Source of the DNA: Echria macrotheca
Lineage: Eukaryota > Ascomycota > Sordariomycetes > Sordariales > Schizotheciaceae
Assembly (NCBI GenBank): GCA_030411725.1
Contig: MU839835.1
Coordinates: 1,302,001-1,366,000 of the forward strand
Length of the DNA: 64,000 nt
Direction: 5' to 3'
Of the stretch, positions 54,662 to 64,000 are shown in pieces (within the stretch, counting starts at the first letter, position 1; each line of letters starts with the position of its first letter). The notes below the pieces were generated by a model. The model was not told the origin of the DNA and did not search any database. It saw only the letters and a program-made list of their open reading frames with translations. The translations under genes and the position numbers were made by a program.

Positions 54662-55067
54662 TCACCATCTCGGGTTGCGCGATCCCGGCTCGGACGTGCC
54701 AATGAAATGGGCCCCATACACAGACGTTTCCGCTATCACGGCCTGATCTGTATTCATTCCGGCAAAGGTGTTTGATTGTCCTCCTCCAGCGTTGTCATCA
54801 TCTGTGCCGCCGGATGGCTGTCCATTCTGCATATGTACCCATTGTTATTAGCACTACCTCCCGTCGTCAACTATCCAAAGTTCCAAACCGTCTGCGACCC
54901 CCGTATTTGATCACTTTCATTGCGATGACCAGAGAAAAAAGAAGTCAAACTATCAAGGTACATACAACGCTGGACGGATGATCGGTCGGAGGCTGGGAAG
55001 TGTCTTGCGTTGCGGTAGAATTGGTCGTGTGGGAGCTGGACGTCGAGGTAGAGCCTGAGTCGGACAT
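54662..55067 (-). CDS. Small spliced gene of unknown function (88 residues)
   Basis: Model: complement(54662..54826, 54966..55067), 88 residues. Too short for simple frame searches, but both ends are good: ATG at 55067 (MSDSGSTSTSSSHTTNST), donor GTATGT, branch point TGCTAATAAC and acceptor ATATGCAG in a 139-nt intron, joined in phase to NGQPSGGTDDDNAGG. The product is Ser/Thr/Gly-rich with a more ordered end (FAGMNTDQAVIAETSVYG, AHFIGTSEPG). No signal peptide or known domain. It lies between DUF6594 (+) and the alpha/beta-hydrolase NLR (-), 244 bp beyond the former's stop. Confidence 0.6.
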
Positions 55068-55729
55068 GGTGGCTGTGGGGTGTCAAAGACAAGGCCGATG
55101 AGATTTGGATGGTGGCAGGCAGTATTACTGCGTTTTCTCGGACTGGGAGAATGATGCTGGCTTGAATTTGTCTGAGTTGAAAAGTCGGACGACGACATCT
55201 GACTCCCATGACGGGGGTGACGGCAGTTCATGTAGTTATTGTACTGGTCAACTCGAAGTGATTTTTATTACACCTGGCTAGCTGTAGACTGGAAAGGGGG
55301 TGTCGTCCTGGATGCCCAACGTCTTGGCAAGAATGAGGGGTAACGCCCGAACCATTGAGGCGAACTGGGACCTCGGGGACGTCGTTGAGCCTCACGGTGA
55401 CGGGTTGGTCTGCCGGCAGGCCTTCCTGGGGAAACACAGCAGCATGGCCTCTTATCTCCAGCCAACGAAGCGTAGCAAGAGTTCATAGCGATGCACACCC
55501 TGGTTTGCGCCGGTTCCTCGCTCATTGGACCACCTAGTAGAAGTGCAGATCCGCTTCTGACGCGAAGCCTTAATCCGTCAGTTCGGCATGGTAGTGTCTT
55601 GGATTGACATGTTGGTGATCTGGGAGGGCTGAGGATGGGTTCCAGGTAACTTATGGGTGCTGATTAGAAGGCTCAGGTAGGAGCTATTAATGTAGATCTG
55701 GGAGACTAAATATCTAGGGAATTTCCCCT
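55068..55729. other. Intergenic with a possible coding remnant
   Basis: 660 bp between the small gene and the NLR. On the minus strand around 55330-55440 the frame reads EGLPADQPVTVRLNDVPEVP, which looks protein-like but has no start, splice support or family match. No clear gene. Confidence 0.35.
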
Positions 55730-58700
55730 TCAGCCTGTACCGACCACCGTATTTTCTGTTGGTCTTGGTTTCTCGTATAATTCCAACAGTTCTGTCCATT
55801 TCCTGGGATCCTCAATCCGTCTCCTTCGGGCAACAGATATGGCCGAGTCTCCCTTTTGATCCACGGCACGAGGATCGCACTTCCCAGTTGCCAGCAAGAT
55901 TAGTGCAACCGGCTTAACGCCAGATGCGGACTCGGTAATTTCCGTGACGTGTAGCAAGGGGTTTCTGCCCGTCAAATCGGTGGTGCCAGGATCGGCTGCG
56001 GCTTGATCGATGAGGAACCGAACGGTTGGCAGGCGGTTGTCTCTCACGGCAATGTGGAGTGGCGTCATCCCATCCTCTTCCTTGGCTTCCACATTGACCT
56101 TGCCCGTCGCCACAAGGTATCGAACTACCTCGAGCCGACCTTTCGATGCTGACCACATCAGAGGCGTCCACCCTTTGGAATCCGGGCGATCAACCTGCAC
56201 CTCGCCCGACTCGACGAGATATCTAACCACGTCAAGGTGTCCAAGGTCGGCGGCCCACGCCAGCGGAGGCCAGCCTTGTCGGTCCTTTGCATCTAGCCAC
56301 GCTGCCGCCTCGCGGTGCAGCAGTCTTACTACCGATACATGACCGGCCCTGGCGGCCCACCAGAGCGGCGTGCGATGATCTTGATCCAGTGAATTGGCAT
56401 CCACTCGGTCTGTACTCAACAAGAAGCTAACGACATCGACGTGTCCGTGCTTGGACGCCCATGAGAGCGCCGTCATGCCCTCATTATCGCGAACATCGGG
56501 TTCTATGTGCCCCAGGGCGATCAGCAGTTTGACTATGGATATCTGCCCGCGTGATGCCGCCCGGAGGAATGCTTGCGTCCGCGGCGGTAGTTCACCTTCC
56601 CGGATGAACACTGGCTCGGTAAAAAACTCGGGCCAGGGGACATGTGACGTCGTAAGAAGAATGAAAAGCAGCGTCTCATCGCCGCTGTCGAGAATCTTGG
56701 ACCATGCCTGGGCGACGTTACCGCGTACGGTAAAGTCACGCTCGATACGAGGCCGGTCCCGGACTTCGTCAAAATACTGGTGGATGAGGTCCCGTATAGG
56801 TCCTGGCCTGCCGCATGTCGGCGTCGCAGCGGTGTGGAGTTCGAGGAACGTGGCAACAACGCTGTCGTTGCCGACAGCACGAGCGGCAAATAGCGGGCAG
56901 TGGTGTCGCTCGGTTGTCATTTGGAGAAAATACCAGGGGTCCGGATGCACCCGGCAGAGACTTGGGCAGTTCGCCTCGGCGAGAAGGTATAGGAGTGGAG
57001 CTTTTAGCGTGTGGCGACGAACTTCGCGGTGTTCAAACAGGTCCGTAAGTGTGATGAAAGACTCTAGATCCGCCCCGAGCATCTCAAGAAACGCAACCTG
57101 CGAAGTTCCATACTCCTGAGCCTTGTCCGCGTGGTAGAGCAAGCTGGTGACGGCGTAATGGAGGAGCGGGGACGATTTGAGGATAGCATCTCGACGCGTC
57201 TGGTATTCGGGTGAGGATGTCTTCAACAGGAGGGTATCGCGTGTACCGTCATCGATCTTGTATCCCTTCAAGATCGCAAGGGATGACATTTTCAGCCGTT
57301 CGTGGCTCTGGCCCTCAGGTCCTGGTCCATCTTGGAGGGCAGGCCATAGCTGCGTGAGGCCGCCTTCGTCGAGCAGGTAGTTCCTGACGGATTCATGGAT
57401 AAACTGAACGGTTGGAGGAATAGACGGAGCAACTTCCACTAGGCCCTTAGACGAGTCGACAATGAGCCTGCGCATTATATCTGCGGTTGGGAGAGTGATG
57501 CCCTGCCCGACAGGTTGACTCTCGATGTCTCCCTTGAAAACGGCGCTCGCAGTGATGGCGTGATACAGCTCCTCGAGTCTTAGTGGCCGCCGTGAAAACA
57601 ACACCCACTGGATGCACAAGAGGAGGTTTCCATTTCCCTGGTCCTCTCGGGTCATGATATCGTGGATCAGAGAGTGAAGGCCGCTTGGGATACGTGATAA
57701 TACGTCCCGGAGCGAAGAGAGCCTGCCTCGGTTGTATTCCTTGTTGAGCAAGTCGATGACCAACGCGGCCCACATGAACACGCCTTTGGCTTTTGCCTTA
57801 ACATCCGATCTCAGCTGAGCCGCATCATCATAACCCATAAGCTTCAACTCGCTATCGACGTAGTTTTCAATGTCTTGCGAATGACCCTCCTGTCCCTCGA
57901 GGTCGAATTTGAGACCTGTCGTAATGTCGAAGGCAGGAAAATGCCTGCTGGAAAGACAGACGCGGAGATTGATACCGTGTGTGACGGTGGCCTCTCGGCT
58001 CATGGTCTCGAAGAATGACAGCATATCGCTGATTTGGCTCTCGTTGCACTCATCAAGTGCATCGATATAGCAGACCAAAGCGGTGCCGCCGAGCTCGAGA
58101 ACTGCCTGTTGGAGGACCGTCTTCAGTGACTCGATACTCCACTCATACCCATCGTTGGGTTCCACGGTAAGGGCAAGCACGTCGAAAGCTTTTTGCAATC
58201 TCGGCGCCTTTTCCAGGATCTGGAGTAACAATGACCGGTACATGCCCAGCATTGATCTTTCCAACTCGTGCCCCCGAGCATTGAAGAAAAACGATATGAC
58301 GAGTTTGTCCTTCTTCTTCCGTTCGCGATCGAGAGCAAACTTCATGAGCATGGATTTCCCGGTACCAGCATGCCCTCTGATCCAGAGAAACCCGTGGTGG
58401 GCCGTCAGTTTGGATGCATTGGTCCAGTCGAGGTACTCTGGCTGTTCGAGGAGCCACTGGCACGTTTTGGGATGGGAGGCCTTGATGGCCAACCTGCGAG
58501 CGTCAATCCGATCGAAGCCTAGAGTTTTGAGAAGAATCTTTCTACTGGCTTTTGATAACGATCCAGGGCCGGCCTCGTCGGTCTCCCGGTCCAAGGCTCG
58601 ACTGCCGGCTGCAATCTTGGTGAGGACGGTGGCGACCTTTTGGAACTCAATGTCATCTGGACCCGAGAACCGACACATCTCCATGTGGTTTCGGTTGATG

Positions 58701-59638
58701 TGCTGTGTCATCTCGATCGCGGGGAGATCCATCGAAGACGACATGTCCTCAACTACCTTGTCACCATTCAAGACGGCAATTCCGTGCCGTTCTTGAAATG
58801 AGTGGATCATCCAGCCCCGCCGGTGCGCGAGCGGACCGAACTCGTCTCTGAGTTCCCGTAGACGCTCTGAAGTTGGCAATAGGGTGTCAATAATCTGCTT
58901 GTTTGCCCGGTAACCGAGAATCTTTGCAAGGCTCTCGGCGACGCTCTTGAGCAAGCCTCGCGGGTCTGATCCTCTGTGTGGCGTCCCAAAGAAGATAATG
59001 CCGACTGTTGCGGTGAACACGTTTTTGAGGTGAGAGTGGCCCATGTAACAGCCGCTAGACCTGCGCAGTGCTTCCTTCACGACGATGCCGCCCAGGCTGT
59101 GTGCAACGAACAAAATGGGCCTCGTCGGGCAATTCTCTCTCTTCGCGGTGATCTCCTGCAAAAAGTCCCATGCAATGTCGTACACTTGACTCTTGCTCAA
59201 GGCAGGGCCAAAGGTAGCATGTCTGATATGTGTGTCGTATCCGTATGTCATCACCCGGGCGCCTGGCAACACGTCCGGAACGAGGTCCCGAGGCCAATAG
59301 ACGGCTTTGCTTCCGTCCGAACGTTGGCTGGCGTCGGTGAAGGGCATGATGCGGCGGACCTTATTAGGTCGCTCTGAAGCACCAGCATCCTCGCCTCGGG
59401 CAAGACTGTGGCCGTTCTTGAGAGTCCATGTCCGCTGGGGATCGCCCGTGAACCCGTGCACAAATATCACACTTTCGAAGCAGTGGTCAGCGACTGTTCG
59501 TCAGGTGGGACCGTTTCGGAAGGCTGTAGGGGCACATTTCACATACTCGATTTCTGCATCAGCGGGTCCAGCTACAATCGTAGTGAGCCCGTTTGGCGAT
59601 ATCGCCTGTTCGTGCAAAGCGGCATTGGTTTGTTCCAT
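55730..59638 (-). CDS. NOD-like receptor: SesB-type alpha/beta hydrolase, NACHT, ankyrin repeats
   Basis: Model: complement(55730..59471, 59547..59638), 1277 residues. The short first exon gives MEQTNAALHEQ, ending at AEID, joined to VIFVHGFTGDPQRTW. Residues about 30-260 are a SesB-like alpha/beta hydrolase with nucleophile elbow AHSLGG (Ser about 156), FFGTPHRGSDP, and a His such as H228 near the end (VIHSFQERHG region). The NACHT domain has Walker A GHAGTGKS at about 397-404 and Walker B VCYIDALDEC near 497-506. The middle part has CIQWVLFSRRPLRLEELYHA and IHESVRNYLLDEGG, typical of these receptors. About six or seven ankyrin repeats lie near 1000-1230, with recurrent GHVDVVSFLL, GHLDVVRYLV and GRLEVVRYLV units. 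In this class the repeats bind a non-self cue and the hydrolase is the effector; cleaved lipid is unknown. Confidence 0.92.
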
Positions 59639-61374
59639 TTTGAAACGGTCTGCCGTTGAACAAAGGCGGGTAAACGTGCCGTACTGTTGTTGTATTTGGC
59701 CCCACTGCTAAATAGATTGTCTAGAGGAACATCGCCCCGAGAAATCGTCATCCCCCACCATTTTGAAATCGCTCGCCCGCCCAGGCAGCCGCGCAGGCAG
59801 CCACGAAGGCAGGCAGCAGGTCGTTCCTTACACGTGCACTCGATGTTCTCCCGCTGCAATTGGATGATTACGTAACCTGGGAGTAGTTTCCGGTACCAGG
59901 CCTCTAGATTGCTTCCTTTCGAGCTGTCTGTCTGGAGTCTGGAGCATAGCTGTACTCTGGGTTTCCCTGGCACGCTGAGCAGTGAGCAGTTAGTCGCTCC
60001 ACAGTCCTGGCAGGGATTTGGCGACATTAGGTACACAAGTCAATAACGAGCCTGAGAGCTTGAGACGAAATATTCCAATACCTATCAATCGCATTAACAA
60101 GGTAAGGTATATATATTGCATATATCAGTTGCGCAATCAGCTGTGTGCTATACTTTCTCTCAATGCCCGATGAAGAGATCTAGGAGCATTAACTCCCAAA
60201 CCCCCCAACTCGTCGCGTGTTTTCAACCGCTGCGTCTGCCCACCGCGGACAATACCACACACACCCTTTGTTGAAGTTGAGACGATCCGCTTCCACCGCG
60301 CACGATATCAACATCGGGAGCTGGGCGCATTGTCTGGCAGGAAGACGTGGTGAGTCACAGCCTTTGAAGTCGTTCCTTCTTAGTCGTCAATGACGCCAGT
60401 GTTCCTGATGCGGACGACAATGAAGAGCTCCGACCGTGGATCTCTCATCCCCTCCACGACGTAAGGTATTGAATACCCATTCCCCGGGGGCTCCTCTTCC
60501 AATTCCCCACTGATCTAAACAAAATTTGGGTTGGCCGAGCTCGCAAGGCAGCACAGGCTCGTGCAGTGCTATTATTTGGACCGCCGACTCCCCGCCGTAG
60601 ACCTGTGCCTTGCTCTTGCGGACTGTCTTTTGTTTTGGCGAATGGGATGAACGGGTATATGAACGGGGATGACAATGTGAATACCTACACGATAAGGACT
60701 CCCCTGCTAGCCCTCCCCTCCCGACAATGGTTCGGACGACGACTTCGAGCAAACCGGGTGCCGGCTCAGCGCTGGCGTGGTGACGACGATGGGACGGAGG
60801 GGGAGAGGGCGGAAGTCGCGACGACACTGACATTGAGAGGTCGTTGTTGGGACGAAAGTAGGTAGGGAAGAAGGAAGAAGTTATGTCGGTGCCGGCCCGG
60901 CAAATGATATCATTCCGTACGGCGATGCAAATACCTATCGGGCTTTGACATGTTATTATTGATCTGTTTCTTATTCAGTAGTTATTAGATCCTTTCCTTC
61001 CTCATTTTATTTTCCCGTCTGTTCCTGTCCTGTCTCGTCCGACAAGACCACTTACTTCTTCCTCGCAACTTCACTACCTTACCGCTTCCTCACATACCTA
61101 TTCTACTTTTGTTGCACCCACAAAACCAAAACCGCCATTACGTACAACTCTCACGATCAAAATGGTTCTGTTCGCCTTCCGAGGTGAAATGCAACCGAGA
61201 AATTTTGTGTTGTGCTGTGTTTGTGTGTTTGTGTGTGTTGTTTCACTCAAAAGCCTTTCAAAATTATTGAAGGTGTTGTGTTTTGGAGTCGCATCACGAA
61301 AAAAATTGTAAAAGACTGTTGTGGTTGTGGTGGGTGGTTCATAAGCGGACTTATCTCGGAGATTTTGCAAACAT
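59639..61374. other. Intergenic, NLR promoter side, up to tRNA-Ile
   Basis: 1.7 kb. Contains a short GGCAGCC-type tandem stretch near 59790-59815. Open frames near 60387-60833 (minus) lack family features. No gene seen. Confidence 0.4.
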
Positions 61375-61500
61375 GGTCCGGTGGTGTAGTGGTTATCACA
61401 TCGTTCTTATAGTGGAAGCTTGCCCTGTTTGTGTCATCATCGGGGTTTCCGTCTATGGCTAGAAATGCGAATGTCCTGGGTTCAAGCCCCAGTCGGACCA
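61375..61500 (+). tRNA. tRNA-Ile(UAU) with intron
   Basis: The ends GGTCCGG (61375-61381) and TCGGACC (61493-61499) form the acceptor stem with one G-U pair; the discriminator is A. A box TGGTGTAGTGG and B box GGTTCAAGCCC fit the polymerase III consensus. The T stem is CTGGG/CCCAG. The anticodon loop reads CTTATA, giving anticodon TAT at 61408-61410. A 53-nt intron is proposed after position 37 (61412-61464), followed by A(38) and TGCGA for 39-43. Pairing of TCGTT with TGCGA leaves one T-T at 31/39. Introns are common in fungal Ile(UAU) genes. CCA is not encoded. Confidence 0.88.
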
Positions 61501-61508
61501 CTCGGTTA

Positions 61509-61515
61509 TTTTTTT
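61509..61515 (+). terminator. RNA polymerase III terminator
   Basis: Seven T residues begin nine bases after the tRNA 3' end; this is the usual Pol III stop signal. Confidence 0.85.
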
Positions 61516-63584
61516 GGCGTGCTTTTTGGGGGTGTTTGATTGGATGGGACTTGGGCGGGGGATCGCTTGGGGGGATTTCTCCACTTTTGATGTTTCTTTA
61601 ACTCATTGTTTGGTTTGAAAGGGGGTTTTGGATGTCGACTTTTTTAGACATAAACTTTTCTGGGAAGAAGAGGAACTGAGATATGAATAGGTTGTCTCTC
61701 TGTTGTTACCGCTGGGTTTATTCTTTGTGTACATATACAAGAGTATTGTGTTTAGTAGTGTAACTTGGAATTTCGAGTTTACGGGTGTTCTGATCTTCAG
61801 ATCTCGTTGTCGGTTGATGAAGAACCTCGATGGCATTCCCAGACCTCTCTGCCTCTGCCTCTGCCTCTATCTCTTCATCTGTCTCTGGCTTTGTTGGTGT
61901 CTAGACGAATCATATCCCCCAACTTCGTTCTAAGATCACATCCCTCCCACCGGTTAGATGTTCAAGACTCAGTTAAACTCCTCGGGCCGCTGGCCCCGGA
62001 ACGGACAGGCTGGAGACTACCATCGGCACATACTCCCCTTGCCTGCTACATATTGGTATTGATAGTGACCTCAGCGCGCGGAGCATCTGACCATTGTGAA
62101 ACATATCATCTTCTGTACTTCGCCGGGGTAAGGTACCGTGCCTCGGACGAAGGACCAAGCGTTGTGTGCTTCTGTTCTAAAATGCAACCCGGCGACGACT
62201 TCGTTGCGTGGGCGCCATCGTGATTTCCGCCTCTTCTTCTATATTGTTCCCTCTACGGTGTTGCGGCGTTGGCGTTGTTGGTGTCGTTGAAGTCTTCTCT
62301 TCCTCCTGCTGTCCTGGCTATAGCGTTACAGCTGCAGGCTCCGGAAAACCCTCCCTGGGGAGATTGGGACGGGAAAAGGCATTCTGTCGGGATGTGATAT
62401 TAGAGGAGGCGGTGCTAGGGGATCCGACATAAGACGGGCTAGCCGCTGCTACACGTAGCGCTGGCGATATAAATCGTATCGCTTTTTGCAAACATGCTCT
62501 CCCTCTCTCAAGATTTCATTAACGTCAACAAGGCCCTGAAGACATCTCTACATCGCAGTATCGCAGTCATACATATCGTAAATACCAACCTACCGACCTA
62601 TACTACCATGTACACAAGAAAGCAGGTGCACAGCCAACCTTCCTGCATGAATAACTGCTGTATTCTAACATTATCTCAACAGCTCCGCCAGACACCACCA
62701 CCACCACCGACCACCACACCACCGTCCGCACCTTTATTCAGCAGGCTCATCAAGCCCTCGCTCACGATATCAACAACTCTACTTACCTACCTACCTACTT
62801 ACGATTCAACCGCCGTCGCCATATTCCGTCCGTCAAACCAAACAGACCTATCCCGTAGTTAAGAGACTTACATCAAATAACAAGCCCATAACACATCCAG
62901 ACAGAATACAGACCGATACCACCAACTGTGAAACACTAAAGATCTCCGCAGGGAATCTTGTGTGTGTGTGTATCGAGGTAAGAACTAGCCCAGCCCTCGC
63001 TGGGCCAAGTCATCTACCTAAGGTATCTATCTATCTATTCTGTTTTAGACCCTGATTTAACCAGGTTGGCTCCGAATAGCTTCACCCGTTTAACTCAGTT
63101 GGCGGCAGGCAAGTAAAACAAAGAAATATAAAGTGGTGACCGCTACCCGTCGGGGTGCCTGAATCGCCACACGGACATCCTATCACCAAATCTTCCACAG
63201 ACCATTACAGTCACGGCCCTGGCTGGGGATCGTGCTGACATATAACCACACTTGGAATTTTAGGGTGCTGCTGACCTTAAAATTCTGGCAATCCTTTCGG
63301 AGGAAGCCCAGTCGTCACAATTATATCACCATCGTATGACGAACACCAGCATACGCTAGAGCACAAAATATTTGCATGTCCAGACTACCTATCAACCTTG
63401 CCTCCCTCAAAAAAAGAAATGGGTATTCGATGAAATGACCGTTTTGTAAACCCAAACAAAAGGAAGCGGGGAAAAAAAACCTCAAAACAGTTCCTTAGCC
63501 CATAAGAATGCAATGCCCTGTCCAATGTATCCCAACAATGCTTGCTTTCCCGCAAGGCCTGGTCCCTTAGGTTCATCTCAACCG
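61516..63584. other. Intergenic, tRNA to 3'-terminal gene
   Basis: 2.1 kb. Short TCTGCC repeats (61850-61875), CCTAAGGTATCT at 63017-63028 and pyrimidine-rich blocks. No gene recognised. Confidence 0.4.
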
Positions 63585-64000
63585 TTACGCCTGCCGACGA
63601 AACAGCCTCTTTGTAGCCCCAACCTTGCCCATCTCTCCAAACTTGCCATCCATCAACGCCTGCGCACCCGACGACGACTCCGACACCTTGCGCTCGCCGC
63701 TCGCTATCCGCACCTTTTCCTTGACGCTCTCCACCCACGCCTTGCTCTCCTCGCTCATCTCAATCTGTTTCGCCCGCGGCCCCGCCATCCCCAGCGAGCT
63801 GTCCTCCTCCGCCCAACTAAGACGCGAGCTGGATCTCGACTGGCCCGAGTCGCCCGACGACGGTTCCGCCTTGGCCATAGTAGCCAACGGCGTCTTGGGC
63901 GGCATTTCGTCCGCCGCTGTGCTCTTTCTACTCTTCCGTACATTCAAGGGGGTGATGGGCGAGCGCGCCTCCTGCGCTGACTGCGGCCGCGGCGGTGTCG
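63585..64000 (-). CDS. C-terminal part of an unidentified gene (partial)
   Basis: The frame is open from the window edge to the stop at 63585, about 138 residues. It is polar and Ser/Lys-rich: TPPRPQSAQEARSP, ITPLNVRKSRKST, SSSRLSWAEEDSSLG, and a final more ordered segment EMSEESKAWVESVKEKVRIA, then GKFGEMGKVGATKRLFRRQ. The last part could be a short conserved helix. I do not recognise the family; upstream exons lie beyond the window. Confidence 0.7.
   Translation of the reverse strand, partial: TPPRPQSAQEARSPITPLNVRKSRKSTAADEMPPKTPLATMAKAEPSSGDSGQSRSSSRLSWAEEDSSLGMAGPRAKQIEMSEESKAWVESVKEKVRIASGERKVSESSSGAQALMDGKFGEMGKVGATKRLFRRQA

Noticed and set aside
55269..55560. Minus-strand text EGLPADQPVTVRLNDVPEVP
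   Set aside because: Looks protein-like for about 35 codons but lacks a start, continuing exon or family match; left as a remnant note only.
59786..59815. GGCAGCC short repeats as a CRISPR-like or regulatory array
   Set aside because: Only three imperfect units; a simple tandem duplication, and CRISPR is not expected in a fungus.
60387..60833. 148-codon minus-strand open frame starting with ATG
   Set aside because: Composition is irregular, with no conserved motif, no splice support and no family pattern; likely chance.

Overview
The window comes from a filamentous ascomycete, most likely a Sordariomycete (Sordariales-like). Genes carry short introns with GT..AG ends and CTRAY branch points. 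Proteins include an AspA/Cdc11-type septin, a Zn2Cys6 factor, DUF8021 and DUF6594 proteins, and HET, NACHT and HeLo-like proteins typical of Pezizomycotina. Exon joins below were read by eye and checked for phase; every multi-exon model closes to a whole number of codons.

Layout. 0-12.5 kb is a compact housekeeping block: the 3' end of an SDR gene, UBA2 (SUMO E1), QNG1 (queuosine salvage), POLD4, SKI8, mitochondrial MRPL32, a Cdc11/AspA septin and a single-exon protein that may hold two OB folds. 13-28 kb carries a hexose transporter, a small secreted protein, an amino-acid permease, a 4.2-kb stretch without recognisable genes, and a divergent SDR / Zn2Cys6 regulator pair. 28.8-33 kb has a DNAJC28-like (DUF1992) mitochondrial protein and a secreted DUF8021 protein.

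33-59.7 kb is an accessory-looking stretch rich in fungal innate-immunity or allorecognition families. It holds a HeLo-like-NACHT receptor, a HeLo-like/ankyrin protein without NACHT, a HET protein, a large disordered protein and a C2H2-type protein. It also holds a GATA-finger protein fused to two retropepsin-like domains, a DUF6594 membrane protein divergent from it, an 88-residue spliced gene, and a 1277-residue alpha/beta-hydrolase-NACHT-ankyrin receptor. 59.7-64 kb is mostly non-coding, with an intron-containing tRNA-Ile(UAU) and the 3' end of an unidentified gene.

The most unusual object is the GATA-finger protein at 51.1-53.0 kb. Its N-terminus and zinc finger resemble NsdD/SUB-1 regulators, yet in the same open frame it continues into tandem retropepsin-like domains (one with a DTG motif, one with DWG). 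It shares a 461-bp divergent promoter with the DUF6594 gene, inside the NLR/HET island. A role in self/non-self response is inference.
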